64,000 nucleotides of DNA, taken from assembly GCA_964559175.1 (NCBI GenBank), contig CAZLGT010000020.1, forward strand, positions 1 through 64,000, written 5' to 3'. This document shows, one piece after another, positions 44,475-53,786 of the stretch. The notes under the pieces are model-generated. The model worked only from the letters and a program-made list of their open reading frames with translations, had not been told where the DNA came from and searched no databases. The first letter of the stretch is position 1, and every line of letters starts with the position of its first letter. The translations under genes were made by a program, and so were the position numbers. This DNA comes from Mariniphaga sp964559175 (GTDB lineage: Bacteria > Bacteroidota > Bacteroidia > Bacteroidales > Prolixibacteraceae).

Positions 44475-45605
44475 TTATTCCAAAATTACCTTCCCTTCAA
44501 TCTCCACCAGCAAATCTTCCCGGCAAATGTCGGCGATGATATAGACCACGGGCAGATTTCCGTAATAGCTTTTAAACGTTTTTTTGATGGCTGCAAAATC
44601 TTTCCGGTTTTTTACATACACCCGGGCATGACCGTATTTGGGCTGAAGGGAATGGCCGGGGAGGAGAGAAAGAACCTCTTCGGAATAGAGCTTCTGCATG
44701 TTTTGAATAGTAATTTCGGTTTGTTCTGACGGATTGTCAATTCCCACCGTTTTTTCGCCTCTGATGGCTGCGGTTCCCGAAATAAAAACCTGCTTTTTTC
44801 CAAACAGTTCCAGGTAACGGGCGCGTTCAAATTTGGGGGTTGCTTTCATTTCTGCCTGCTTTCCCACCAGCACTTTTTCGCTGTACCCGTGGGCAGCTGT
44901 TTGTTTCGGATTGTTGAGCGGAAGGCTCACCGCTTTGGGGGTATCAACAGCAACAAATTCGATGATGACACCTCCCATGTTCATTCCGATTCCGGTTGCT
45001 GCCGGAAATCCATTCAGATTAAAATTTTCACCATAAAAACCGGCCCGCACGTTGTTAAACTCCTGGTAGCGCTGTTTACCTTCCTCAAAACCGATAATAT
45101 TCTCGATGTAATTCCATTGCCGGATGACCGATTGAAAAGTCATACCTGCATGGGTTAACAGGTTTTTAAAAGAATTGAAAACCGTTTCGGCATTTTCCCT
45201 GCATCCGGAAGAAGTATCAGACTGCACGTTTCCAATCAAAATCCGGGCATTTTCTCTTTTAAAAAGCATGGCCGAGCCATGTTCAGAACCGATAAGTTCC
45301 TGATTCCACAACTCCGGATCGAAATAAAAAGCCTCTACGAGGATGCGACAGGTCAGCGGTGGTTGGGCAATGAGCGCGCAAATTACCGGGGTTTCAAATT
45401 TTTCAGAAACCATCTTTTCCAATTTAACACGGAGGTTGACATACGCTTTGTTCGACGGAGTGTCGGCAAAAAAATTCAGTTTAAAAATCCGTTTGCCCGA
45501 ATTGATTTGATGCAATTGTTGAATGCAGCTGAACAATTGATTATCAATTGATGTACATCCTGTTTCAGGTTTTATATAGATTCGGTCTCCGTTTAAAAAA
45601 TACAT
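44475..45605 (-). CDS. Chorismatase-like protein (RidA/YjgF-fold)
   Basis: 376 aa, two RidA-like halves. The C-terminal half carries the features of the FkbO/Hyg5/XanB2 chorismatase group: FISGTAAIRGE (~274-284), EQTEITIQNM, ARVYVKNRKDF (~324) and ADICREDLLVEIEG (~365-372), the last holding the Glu used in chorismate cleavage and RidA chemistry. Known members hydrolyse chorismate to a dihydroxybenzoate/hydroxybenzoate or related acid for pigments and ubiquinone-like precursors. No aryl-polyene or pigment genes are nearby, so the pathway is unknown and a simple Rid deaminase cannot be excluded. Confidence 0.6.
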   Translation of the reverse strand: MYFLNGDRIYIKPETGCTSIDNQLFSCIQQLHQINSGKRIFKLNFFADTPSNKAYVNLRVKLEKMVSEKFETPVICALIAQPPLTCRILVEAFYFDPELWNQELIGSEHGSAMLFKRENARILIGNVQSDTSSGCRENAETVFNSFKNLLTHAGMTFQSVIRQWNYIENIIGFEEGKQRYQEFNNVRAGFYGENFNLNGFPAATGIGMNMGGVIIEFVAVDTPKAVSLPLNNPKQTAAHGYSEKVLVGKQAEMKATPKFERARYLELFGKKQVFISGTAAIRGEKTVGIDNPSEQTEITIQNMQKLYSEEVLSLLPGHSLQPKYGHARVYVKNRKDFAAIKKTFKSYYGNLPVVYIIADICREDLLVEIEGKVILE

Positions 45606-45661
45606 TCCATTGCTCTTTAAAAGAGATACAAATATGCCTTAATTGCGCGAATGAAAAAAAT

Positions 45662-46984
45662 TTACCTCCGCCTTCGTGATTGCTTTTGCCGTGGTTTTGT
45701 GCGTTTGAATTTATCATCAAACGAATGTTTTGGCTTTTCTCTTTTCTTACGCTGATGAAAAGCCCCCTGGTATGTGGGGTCGTCAATTTTCTTTTGCCGG
45801 TCAATTTCCCGCAGCTGCTTTTGCCGCTCATCAAATTCGTTTTCAATCACTTCCACCCCCGGAGGAATTTCCTGCGGCGTAATTTCCATACGCACCAGTT
45901 CTTCAATTTTTTTCCAGTGCCATTCCTCCGACGGGTCGATGAGCGTGATGGCATCACCGCGGTTGCCAGCTCGGGCCGTCCGGCCAATCCGGTGCACATA
46001 ATCTTCGTAATTGGGTGGCACATCGAAATTTATCACATGGCTGACCTGGCTCACATCCATTCCCCGCGCTGAAACATCGGTGGTAATCAAAATTCTTACC
46101 TCGCCGTTTTTGAATGCCCGAATGGCGTTTATCCGCGCATTTTGTCCTTTGTTTGAATGCAAAATTCGTTTTTCACCTTCCACTTTTCGCTGAATGACTT
46201 TAAATACGCCGTCGGCATGTTCTTTGGTTTTTACAAAAATGACAATTCGCGAAAAGGTTTTTTCATCGGTCAGCAGGTGTTTTATCAGGTTGAGTTTGGT
46301 GCGGTAGTTGGGCACTTTATAGGCAATTTGGGTAACCTCCTGCACGGTTGTTGCTGATGGAGAAACTTCCAGTTTTTCGTAAAAATCGAGAAATTCCTCC
46401 GTAAGTTTTTCCACCGCTTCTGAAAAGGTGGCAGAAAAGAGCAGGTTTTGCCTCTTGGAAGGCAGTATTTCAAATAGTTTGCGAAGCTGTGGTTGAAACC
46501 CCATGTCGAGCATGCGGTCGGCTTCGTCTATCACCAGGTATTTTACTTTCTTCAGCGAGAGTACGCCGGCCTGGTACAAATCCATCAAACGGCCCGGTGT
46601 TGCCACAAGAATGTCGATGCCCGGCGTCAGCAGTTCGGCGTGTTTAGTCCAGCCAATGCCGCCAAAAACTGCCGCGTGGCGCAATTCCGACAGCGATGTC
46701 AGCTCGGCCACATCCTCCCCTACCTGAATGGAAAGCTCGCGTGTGGGCACCAGAACCAAAACACGAGGATCGGTTCCCTCGGGCTTTTTCAGTTTGGTGA
46801 GCAAAGGCAAAAGATAAGCCGCTGTTTTGCCGGTACCGGTTTGGGCTACACCAACCACGTTGGCACCCGAGTTGATTTTCGGTATGGCCTGCTGCTGAAT
46901 GGGCGTCGGTTCTTTAAAACCAATGTCGTCCAGCGATTTCAGTATCGATTTGGCTATTTTTAGCTCTTCGAATGTTTTCTTCAT
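45662..46984 (-). CDS. DEAD-box RNA helicase, RhlE-like
   Basis: ATP-dependent RNA helicase, 440 aa. Ordered motifs: Q motif PTPIQQQAIP, motif I AQTGTGKT, Ia PTRELSIQV, II (V)IDEADRMLD, III SATF, V TDVSARGMD and VI HRIGRTARAG. The C-terminus is a short basic tail rich in Lys/Arg (KRTKPRQKQSRRRR), a likely RNA-binding extension. The ATG at 46984 starts the canonical domain (MKKTFEELKI); the frame is open further upstream without homology. Likely roles are ribosome assembly or RNA turnover at low temperature. Confidence 0.93.
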   Translation of the reverse strand: MKKTFEELKIAKSILKSLDDIGFKEPTPIQQQAIPKINSGANVVGVAQTGTGKTAAYLLPLLTKLKKPEGTDPRVLVLVPTRELSIQVGEDVAELTSLSELRHAAVFGGIGWTKHAELLTPGIDILVATPGRLMDLYQAGVLSLKKVKYLVIDEADRMLDMGFQPQLRKLFEILPSKRQNLLFSATFSEAVEKLTEEFLDFYEKLEVSPSATTVQEVTQIAYKVPNYRTKLNLIKHLLTDEKTFSRIVIFVKTKEHADGVFKVIQRKVEGEKRILHSNKGQNARINAIRAFKNGEVRILITTDVSARGMDVSQVSHVINFDVPPNYEDYVHRIGRTARAGNRGDAITLIDPSEEWHWKKIEELVRMEITPQEIPPGVEVIENEFDERQKQLREIDRQKKIDDPTYQGAFHQRKKREKPKHSFDDKFKRTKPRQKQSRRRR

Positions 46985-47130
46985 CCTGCAAAAATAGGAA
47001 AAATGAAGTTTGTATAACGGATAGTATTCGCAGGAAAGGATTTTCATCGTTTACCTTTCCGGTAACCGGAGCTTTCCTCCTGGCGGTGGCAGCCTTGTGT
47101 ATTGGTTTTGAGGGATATGAAAGTTTTATT

Positions 47131-48372
47131 CTATTTTGCCCGGATGTCAAATGCCATAAGTGCATCGCCTCTGCGCTGATATAAGATCCCGTTTTTAATC
47201 ACCGGATGGGAAAAATGTTCGCTGGTGCCGCGGGTAATTTTGAATGAACTGTTTTGAGTCAGCTTTCCGTTTTCGCAGCTGATGAGTGAAAGTTCGCCAC
47301 CCCAATTGTAATAATACAGCATATTGTCGGCGGCAATAATTGCACCTGTCCCAGCCCTGAGCGAATCCACCACTTCTCCGGTTTCAACATGAAAGCTTTT
47401 TAGTTCTTTTTTTCGCGTGCCGCAACCGTACAGGTAATCGCCCAGTTTCACAAAACCACTCATGTAAGTATCCAAATCGGTAGTTCGCCAGATTTCGGTG
47501 ATTTGCAATCCGTCTTCTGATAGCTGAAGTTTTACTCCGCGGTTGCCGTCGCCGGCAGCGTAGTAGATGATTCCATTTTCAAAAATTCCGTTGTTGCTGT
47601 GCGTGTCGCCAACCCCGGGTTCCCGGTCTTCCACCGGTGTGTTGTCCTGCAAATGTGTCCAGAGCAATTCGCCGGTTTCGGCATCGATTCCCAGTAAATG
47701 ATAGGCAGAGAAGGTGATGTAAATTTTCCGGTCCGGCAGTTCAATCAGATTTCCGGGATTGTAGCCCATTCGCTCGCCCATGCCTTTGCACGACCAAATC
47801 AGTTCACCTGTAAAGCGGTTCAATGCAATTACATTGTTTTCCGTTCCGCCGGGGGTACAAAAAATTTTGTCATCAAATATCACCGGCGCTTCCGAATAGC
47901 CGTGGTAAGGAAGAACACCTTCAAAATCAGCCACGTAATCTTTGGTCCAAACCAGTTCGCCGGTTTTACGTTTCAGGCAGGAGATAATTCCCATTCCTGT
48001 TCCGGCATAAACCAAATCGTCAACCACGGTGGGTGCCGAACGCGAACCCGGATAATGTTTGGCCCACTCTTCTCCGTATTGTTGTTTCCAAATCAGGTCA
48101 CCGTTTAGTCCGAAGCAAAACATCCATGCCAGGCTGTCTTTTTCACCGGTAATAAAAATTTCTGATTCAGTGACCGTTGGCGAGCCGTAACCATTTCCCA
48201 GCCCTTCGGCAAACCAGAGTTCTTTTGGGCCATTTTCAGGCCACTCTTTTAACAGTTTTGTTTCCGGATAAACGCCGGTTCGGTTGTCACCCCGCCACTG
48301 GTAGATTTGGGGTTCCGGTTTACTGCACGAAAAAATGAGGGCTGTCAGGATAAAAAGGATAATCTGCTTCAT
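47131..48372 (-). CDS. PQQ-like beta-propeller lipoprotein
   Basis: 413 aa lipoprotein (lipobox IFSC, Cys near residue 16). Repeated blades carry the PQQ/BamB-type pattern, e.g. LNGDLIWKQQYG, KTGELVWTKDY, FTGELIWSCKG and ETGELLWTHL, spaced about 50 residues, making a 7- to 8-bladed propeller. These propellers can be pseudo-enzymes or scaffolds; without PQQ-binding Cys-Cys or acidic catalytic residues being evident I do not call it a dehydrogenase. The ATG at 48372 starts the signal peptide; a TTG 15 bases upstream is rejected. Confidence 0.83.
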   Translation of the reverse strand: MKQIILFILTALIFSCSKPEPQIYQWRGDNRTGVYPETKLLKEWPENGPKELWFAEGLGNGYGSPTVTESEIFITGEKDSLAWMFCFGLNGDLIWKQQYGEEWAKHYPGSRSAPTVVDDLVYAGTGMGIISCLKRKTGELVWTKDYVADFEGVLPYHGYSEAPVIFDDKIFCTPGGTENNVIALNRFTGELIWSCKGMGERMGYNPGNLIELPDRKIYITFSAYHLLGIDAETGELLWTHLQDNTPVEDREPGVGDTHSNNGIFENGIIYYAAGDGNRGVKLQLSEDGLQITEIWRTTDLDTYMSGFVKLGDYLYGCGTRKKELKSFHVETGEVVDSLRAGTGAIIAADNMLYYYNWGGELSLISCENGKLTQNSSFKITRGTSEHFSHPVIKNGILYQRRGDALMAFDIRAK

Positions 48373-48479
48373 TTTGGTATTATTCAATGATTTTGTTTAA
48401 TGGTATCCGGTTTTTCTCCGAAGTTACATTTAAAAGTAAAGAAAATCAACGAATGCCTCAAAACAAAGAATGAACATCC

Positions 48480-49460
48480 TTATTTTGGGTTGAAATAGCC
48501 ATAAACCTCGTCGTAACCTTTTACCTCCATCAGGTCGGCCCGCATTTTGGCTGCTCCCGGGAAGCTGTTCAGGTAAATTTTGTAAAACCGTTTCAGGATG
48601 TTGAAATTTTTAATACCGCCCCAGGTTTGTTCGAACAGGCGGGTGTGTTCAAGCAATTTAGTAATCCGTTCTTCCATTGAAATCTCTGTTTTTTCCGGAT
48701 TAAAAAACCAGGGATTCTGGAATATGCCGCGCCCAATCATTACACCGTCAACACCTGTTTCTTCCACTTTTCTCAGACCATCGGCATACGAAAAAACATC
48801 GCCGTTGCCGTGGAGCGGAATTTCCGGCCTGATTTGGTTTTTCACCTGAACCGCTTTCGCAATTTCGTCCCAGTCGGCGTCGCCTTCGCTTTGCATGCGC
48901 TGGGTTCGGCCATACAAAATAATGGCGGCAGGAACGGTTTCAAGCAAATGTGAAATCCACTCTTCGGTTTGATGTTGTTTTATTCCCGTACGGGTTTTTA
49001 CGCTCACAGGAAGATTGGTTCCTTCTTTTGTGGCCAGAATGATTTCTTTGGCCAGGTTGGATTCGCCAATCAGTGCGCTGCAACTGCCGGTTTTAATCAC
49101 TTTCTTTACCGGACAACCCATGTTGACGTCGAGCCCGTCGAAATCGTAATTTTCTGAAATGTACCTTGATACTGTGTTGTAAATTTCCGGATTGCGACCC
49201 CAAATCTGGGCGACTAACTTAATATTCAGTTTTTTCAGCAGTTTCCGTTCCGATTCATTTACAATCAACCGCTCCGAAACCCGTTCCCTGCCTTTGGGGT
49301 GGTTCATGCCTTCCACCGAAGTAAATTCGGTAAAAACAACATTCAGCCTGCCCGGTGCTGCCATCCCCGACACAGTTTCACGGAAAACCGTATCGGTAAC
49401 GTCCTCCATGGGTGCCAGCAAAAATGCGGGACTTTTTATTTCTTGCCAAAAATTATTCAT
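48480..49460 (-). CDS. tRNA-dihydrouridine synthase
   Basis: FMN enzyme reducing specific uridines in the tRNA D-loop with NADPH. 326 aa. LLAPMEDVTD at the N-terminus, NMGCPVKKVIKTG (catalytic Cys in the NxGCP motif), SVKTRTG, IILYGRTQRM, GNGDVFS and GVMIGRGIFQNPW are in the order of DusA/B/C proteins. ATG 49460 is two bases after the stop of a trhO pseudogene, so it may be expressed by read-through from there. A TTG-extended start would overlap the pseudogene. Confidence 0.92.
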   Translation of the reverse strand: MNNFWQEIKSPAFLLAPMEDVTDTVFRETVSGMAAPGRLNVVFTEFTSVEGMNHPKGRERVSERLIVNESERKLLKKLNIKLVAQIWGRNPEIYNTVSRYISENYDFDGLDVNMGCPVKKVIKTGSCSALIGESNLAKEIILATKEGTNLPVSVKTRTGIKQHQTEEWISHLLETVPAAIILYGRTQRMQSEGDADWDEIAKAVQVKNQIRPEIPLHGNGDVFSYADGLRKVEETGVDGVMIGRGIFQNPWFFNPEKTEISMEERITKLLEHTRLFEQTWGGIKNFNILKRFYKIYLNSFPGAAKMRADLMEVKGYDEVYGYFNPK

Positions 49461-49462
49461 AC

Positions 49463-49736
49463 TTAAATTCCAGTCAACAATTTCCAAAAATCAATTTCCA
49501 ACAGAATCTCATATTTTTCGAGTGTTTTCAAAAAAGTATCGAAGTGATGTTCAGAAACGCTCATTTGCGCCTTAATGCCTTCGCGGGCTACATAAATACG
49601 CCCGAAACAGTTCAGCGCAAACCAATCGCGGTAAATGTTGTCGCGAAATTCCTGCGGATTTTCCAGATAAAAATACCGGTAAAACGAAATGATTTTTCGC
49701 TGGTTTGTCCCTGTTTATTATATTGTGTAACTGCAT
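49463..49736 (-). pseudogene. trhO (tRNA uridine hydroxylase) pseudogene
   Basis: Remnant of a TrhO/YceA-type rhodanese-like tRNA hydroxylase. The ATG at 49736 opens MQLHNIINRD, but after 15 codons an extra base in a run of five A residues (49693-49697) shifts the frame. The family sequence resumes in another frame as SFYRYFYLENPQEFRD, then FGRIYVAREGI and MSVSEHHFDTFLKTLEKY. It stops at 49463 after about 90 residues, where the normal protein has ~300 with a C-terminal rhodanese domain. So the gene has both a frameshift and a 3' deletion. It sits directly upstream of dus, another tRNA-uridine modifier. Confidence 0.8.
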
Positions 49737-49813
49737 GGTTTCAATACAAAAAATTGCGCCGCAAAAATAGGTAATTCAAAAATAAGGACAAAACGGTATT
49801 TTATGTTGCAGGA

Positions 49814-49846
49814 CAAAAAAAAGCACAGCCGGTAAAGACTGTGCTT
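49814..49846 (-). terminator. Terminator of the subtilase gene
   Basis: AAGCACAG (49821-49828) pairs perfectly with CTGTGCTT (49839-49846). On the minus strand the stem is followed by eight T residues. Confidence 0.85.
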
Positions 49847-49868
49847 AAATTTTTTATGAAAAATGTTT

Positions 49869-51584
49869 TTATAATGCTAACGTAACTTCGTTTGAGCAAG
49901 CAGAATTGTCTGTTTCACAAATCTGGAAAGTAAATGTTCCACTTGATCGTGCCATATCCAGAGTATGTTCACCGTCGTTGGTTGTGTTAGTTAACACTGA
50001 GCCGTTGACTTTAATACTAACTTCACTACTTCCCTCGGCTCCTGTCCAACTTAAATCAACATACCTCACTCCCCGCACTTTCCTCAATGTTGCAGTTAAG
50101 ACAATGTCGGATGTTTGATTGGTGGTAACGGTTACACTTTTCGAAACCGTTCCGGTTGCCCCATCATCGTCAGTAACAGTTAGTGCCACAGAGTATGTAC
50201 CTGCTGCTGTGTAATCATGTTCCGGATTTTTCAATGTGGAAGTTTTGCCATCGCCGAAATTCCAGTTCCACGCTACGACATTGCCATCTGTATCTGTGCT
50301 TGCATCCGTAAAATTCACCGTGAGTTCTGTTGCCGACCAGGTAAAGTTGGCTGTGGGCGCAACATTATCTGGTGGAGGTGGAGGGTTTACGGTTCCGTTG
50401 TACACCAGAATAGGGTCTGGATTGCCATCGGGGTCGTTTTTAACTGTTCCGTTGGTTGTGGTGTTTCCAAGTAAAAGAAGGCCGGCAACATGTGGCGCAG
50501 CCATCGACGTACCACTTAAAGTTGCATAAGCGCCATCCTTGTAAGTGGAATAAATGCTGGACCCGGGTGCGCAGAAATCCACAGGTGGATTGCCATAGTT
50601 GGAATAAGAAGCCCATAAATCGCTCTGTGCCATAGCCGAAACAGTGTAAATGTTAGGTCCCTCAGCACTTGCCGGTGATTTGGTTCCTGCATTAGTACTC
50701 TCGTTGCCTGCTGCAAGCGAAAATTTGATTCCCTTATTTGCCGCTGTAATAACAGCATCGTTCAAATCTTTATAATAACTTCCGCCAAGACTCATGTTTG
50801 CCACATCGCCAGATTTGCCATTTGCGGCCACAAAATCAACTCCTCCAATAATCCAGGACATGTAACCACTTCCCCTGCGATCGAGAACCTTTACCGGAAT
50901 TACTTTTGCACCTGCGGCAACACCAACAACACCTATTGAATTGTCAATTGCTGCAATTGTTCCGGCAACATGAGTACCGTGACCATTATCGTCATTCGCA
51001 GTAGAAGTCCGCGTAACAAAAGTTTTTCCTCTGCTTGCATCCACATTCAAATCAGGATGATCCAAATCTATACCCGTGTCTATTACCCATGCAACGTTTG
51101 TTCCTGAATAATTAACTCCACCGTTTACCCGGGTAATTCCCCAGGGAGTTGCTTGTGTGGAAGTGATGGAAACTTCCTCTGTTCCAGGTTTTATGAGCGT
51201 TATTAATTTATCTTCGGTGACAGAAACCACTGCCGGATCGTTCTCCAGCTTTTTCAACTGTCCCGGAGGAATTTTTGCGGAAAATCCCTGAATGGCGGTT
51301 CCGTAAACAAAATCCAGCTCGCCGTCGGTAATTCCGGCGCGTTTCATTACTTTTTCAGCAGCTTTTTGCGCTGCCTGCTGCCTTTTTTCGTACCCTTTCA
51401 GGTTCGAGAGTTCTGCATTCAGTTCTGCATCGTTCAGTACAACGATGTAACTGATTTTTCCATTTTGAGCTGATTTCAACTCAACATCGTCTGCAAATTG
51501 TTCTTCAACCAGGGTGTCATTGCACGCGTGGAAAAACGATGCAAGCAAAAAAAACGTCAGGAATTGTACAAAAAGTTTTTTCAT
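49869..51584 (-). CDS. Subtilisin-family serine protease with I9 propeptide and PKD domain
   Basis: 571-aa exported protease, probably a lipoprotein (Cys21 in FFHAC, an imperfect lipobox). Residues ~44-130 form an inhibitor-I9 propeptide. The S8 catalytic domain has Asp169 (VIDTGID), His202 (GHGTHVAGT), oxyanion Asn294 (AAGN) and Ser360 (GTSMAAPHVAG). A PKD domain follows at ~405-490 (FGDGKTSTLKNPEHDY), then a small C-terminal beta domain. PKD domains help surface-bound proteases handle collagen-like or insoluble substrates. Monocistronic, with its own terminator. Confidence 0.93.
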   Translation of the reverse strand: MKKLFVQFLTFFLLASFFHACNDTLVEEQFADDVELKSAQNGKISYIVVLNDAELNAELSNLKGYEKRQQAAQKAAEKVMKRAGITDGELDFVYGTAIQGFSAKIPPGQLKKLENDPAVVSVTEDKLITLIKPGTEEVSITSTQATPWGITRVNGGVNYSGTNVAWVIDTGIDLDHPDLNVDASRGKTFVTRTSTANDDNGHGTHVAGTIAAIDNSIGVVGVAAGAKVIPVKVLDRRGSGYMSWIIGGVDFVAANGKSGDVANMSLGGSYYKDLNDAVITAANKGIKFSLAAGNESTNAGTKSPASAEGPNIYTVSAMAQSDLWASYSNYGNPPVDFCAPGSSIYSTYKDGAYATLSGTSMAAPHVAGLLLLGNTTTNGTVKNDPDGNPDPILVYNGTVNPPPPPDNVAPTANFTWSATELTVNFTDASTDTDGNVVAWNWNFGDGKTSTLKNPEHDYTAAGTYSVALTVTDDDGATGTVSKSVTVTTNQTSDIVLTATLRKVRGVRYVDLSWTGAEGSSEVSIKVNGSVLTNTTNDGEHTLDMARSSGTFTFQICETDNSACSNEVTLAL

Positions 51585-51697
51585 TGCTTAGAATTTAAAA
51601 ATTTATGTTGCAATATCCGAATAAATTCTAAAACATGAAATGTCAAATGTTTTTATTTGCAATTAATTTTTGAGGGTTGATTACAGATTGAATTTTT

Positions 51698-52213
51698 TCA
51701 TTTTGCCAGAAGCGAGGCCTTTTTTTCAATGTATTTCTGAAATTCCTCTTCGGTAAAACCCACCGAAGAAACCACAATTTTTCCCGTTTTGTCGATGATA
51801 AAATTACGCGGAATGTTTTGTGTGGCATAATTGGAGAAAATTTCGCGTTTTGGATCGGGATAGAATGGCAGGTTAAAATTTTGCTCTGCTTTAAATTTAT
51901 TGATTTCTTCCCATGTATGTTCGCGTCCAATGACCAGCAATTCAAAGTCATTTCGGTTGCCGAACTTTTCGTAAACATCTTTTTGCAGGTGCGGCAACTC
52001 TTTCCGGCAGGGGCCGCACCAGGTGGCAAAAAAGGTAATCCAAACTACTTTACCTTTCAAATCTGAAAGTTTTTGAGTTTTCCCGTCATTCATTTCGAAT
52101 GAAAAATCAGGTGCAGGCTGGCCTTCTTTTGCAAGGGTAAACTGGTCCTGAGCAAAAAGATGAGCAGCAACAAAAAGAAAGGATAGAATCAGTAGTGAAA
52201 GTTTTGTTTTCAT
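51698..52213 (-). CDS. Thioredoxin-like (TlpA/ResA-type) protein, exported
   Basis: 171 aa with a signal peptide ending LFAQ. AhpC/TSA-type fold with redox motif WCGPC (Cys66, Cys69) after VVWITFFAT. Likely a periplasmic thiol:disulfide reductant, as in cytochrome c maturation or reduction of exported disulfides. No partner genes adjacent; a terminator separates it from purC upstream. Confidence 0.9.
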   Translation of the reverse strand: MKTKLSLLILSFLFVAAHLFAQDQFTLAKEGQPAPDFSFEMNDGKTQKLSDLKGKVVWITFFATWCGPCRKELPHLQKDVYEKFGNRNDFELLVIGREHTWEEINKFKAEQNFNLPFYPDPKREIFSNYATQNIPRNFIIDKTGKIVVSSVGFTEEEFQKYIEKKASLLAK

Positions 52214-52221
52214 AATTTATC

Positions 52222-52262
52222 AAAAAGAAAGTCATAGCATCGCTTCAAGTGATACTATGACT
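52222..52262 (-). terminator. Terminator of purC
   Basis: AGTCATAG (52230-52237) pairs with CTATGACT (52255-52262), with inner pairs ATC/GAT; TTTCTTTTT follows on the minus strand. It closes the phoH-cassette-purC run. Confidence 0.8.
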
Positions 52263-52289
52263 AAAAATTGGGATTTACATTTATGCCAA

Positions 52290-53240
52290 TCAATATTGTG
52301 ACACCAAAAATTCGTTGACGGCAATTTCAATGCGCTGTTGGATTTTCGAGGCATCCGATTTTTTAAACTTGTCCCCGGTAATGTTTTCGAATAGTTCGAT
52401 GTACCGGTCTGAAACTGAGGTTACAAATTCTGCCGACATTTCAGGAATAGTCTGGCCTTCTTTCCCCTGAAACCCGTTGGCAATAAGCCACTGGCGCACA
52501 AATTCCTTTGAAAGTTGTTTTTGTGGTTCGTTGGCAGCAAGTCGTGCTTCGTATCCGTCGGCATAAAAATAGCGCGATGAGTCGGGCGTGTGAATTTCGT
52601 CGATGAGGTAAATTTTGCCGTCTTTTTTTCCAAATTCGTATTTGGTGTCCACCAGAATCAGTCCTTTTTCGGCAGCCATTTCTGTTCCCCGCTGAAAAAG
52701 TTTGCGGGTGTAATCTTCCAGCATTTCGTATTCAGCCTTGTCAACCAAACCCTGGGCAAAAATATCTTCACGCGAAATGTCTTCGTCATGGCCGAATTCA
52801 GCTTTGGTAGTTGGAGTAAGAATGGGTTCTGCAAATTTTTGGTTTTCCTTCATTCCTTCGCGAAGGTGTATTCCACACAGCGTGCGTTTTCCTGCTTTGT
52901 ATTCGCGCCAGGCATGGCCGGTGAGGTAACCGCGAATAACCATTTCCACCTTATACGGTTCGCACATATGGCCAACCGTAACATTTGGGTCGGGTGAGGC
53001 TACTTTCCAGTTAGGCACGATGTCGGAAGTTGCATCCAGAAACTTTTCAGCTATTTGGTTCAGCACCTGCCCTTTGTAAGGAATACCCTCGGGCAAAACC
53101 ACATCGAATGCCGAAATGCGGTCGGAAACCACCATCACCAGCAAGTCGTTGTTGATGTTATACACATCGCGTACTTTTCCATGATAGACACTTCTTTGTC
53201 CCGGAAAACGAAAATCAGTTTTTGTTAATGCGTTGCTCAT
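52290..53240 (-). CDS. purC: Phosphoribosylaminoimidazole-succinocarboxamide synthase
   Basis: SAICAR synthase of purine biosynthesis: joins CAIR and aspartate with ATP. 316 aa, the longer (eukaryote/Bacteroidota-like) form. YHGKVRDVYNI at the N-terminus is the nucleotide-binding loop; DRISAFDVVLPEGIPYKG, RGYLTGHAWREY and LVDTKYEFG are family signatures. Starts 6 bp after the TOPRIM-like gene, so it is transcribed with the inserted cassette and phoH. Confidence 0.95.
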   Translation of the reverse strand: MSNALTKTDFRFPGQRSVYHGKVRDVYNINNDLLVMVVSDRISAFDVVLPEGIPYKGQVLNQIAEKFLDATSDIVPNWKVASPDPNVTVGHMCEPYKVEMVIRGYLTGHAWREYKAGKRTLCGIHLREGMKENQKFAEPILTPTTKAEFGHDEDISREDIFAQGLVDKAEYEMLEDYTRKLFQRGTEMAAEKGLILVDTKYEFGKKDGKIYLIDEIHTPDSSRYFYADGYEARLAANEPQKQLSKEFVRQWLIANGFQGKEGQTIPEMSAEFVTSVSDRYIELFENITGDKFKKSDASKIQQRIEIAVNEFLVSQY

Positions 53241-53246
53241 TGTTTT

Positions 53247-53786
53247 TTATTTTATAATTGTTTGCAATTCCTCAATTTTTGATTTGTAATTCTTTTCTTT
53301 TAGATATGAAATCCAGTTAGAAAGAGTTACAATTTGGGACGCTTTTTTGTTTTTCAACTGTGAAAAAAGACGACGCAAATTTGGATTGTTTCTGCTTGTT
53401 TGCCTTTTGGTAATTCTTTTAAGACTGTTTAAATCATCAGGTAATTCAAAACTTTTAAGATTAATTCCAGCTTCATTTGCCGATTTTAAAATGAATGATT
53501 CAACAGCAGGAGTAATTTGTATAATATAATGATGTTTTAAAGGATGTTTAAACAGGTATAAATCTCCTGAAGAAGCAACAAGTTCAAATTCTTCCAAATA
53601 TTTAATCTGCCTTTTATCTTTGTCGATTATACCCACGGCAAATGAATCGGCTAACTTTTTTTGCATCGTTTTAGAAACCTCGTTGCAACTTTTTTGATGA
53701 TTAAAAGTATTGAACGAACCGGTTATTGTTTCAACAAGGTTGGTATCAGTATAACATTCAGGAATTATGGCATAATTCACCTTCAT
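53247..53786 (-). CDS. Small TOPRIM-like protein, partner of an OLD-like ATPase
   Basis: 179 aa, no signal peptide. The N-terminus IIPECYTDTNLVE resembles the TOPRIM 'E-G-x-x-D' strand/helix with Glu10, and VGIIDKDKR matches the TOPRIM DxD strand (Asp55, Asp57). A basic C-terminal half (KRITKRQTSRNNPNLRRL) could bind nucleic acid. The call is motif-based and moderate: I do not recognise a named family. It overlaps the ATPase gene by 4 bp (ATGA). In OLD and GajA nucleases the ATPase and TOPRIM are one protein; in PARIS they are two. This pair looks like another split version. A+T-rich compared with purC and phoH. Confidence 0.6.
   Translation of the reverse strand: MKVNYAIIPECYTDTNLVETITGSFNTFNHQKSCNEVSKTMQKKLADSFAVGIIDKDKRQIKYLEEFELVASSGDLYLFKHPLKHHYIIQITPAVESFILKSANEAGINLKSFELPDDLNSLKRITKRQTSRNNPNLRRLFSQLKNKKASQIVTLSNWISYLKEKNYKSKIEELQTIIK

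Noticed and set aside
47131..48372. PQQ-dependent dehydrogenase
   Set aside because: Only propeller blades are seen; it is short, a lipoprotein, and no PQQ or calcium-site residues are apparent.
49412..49774. Plus-strand frame of about 120 codons
   Set aside because: It is antisense to dus and the trhO pseudogene, whose protein similarity is on the minus strand.
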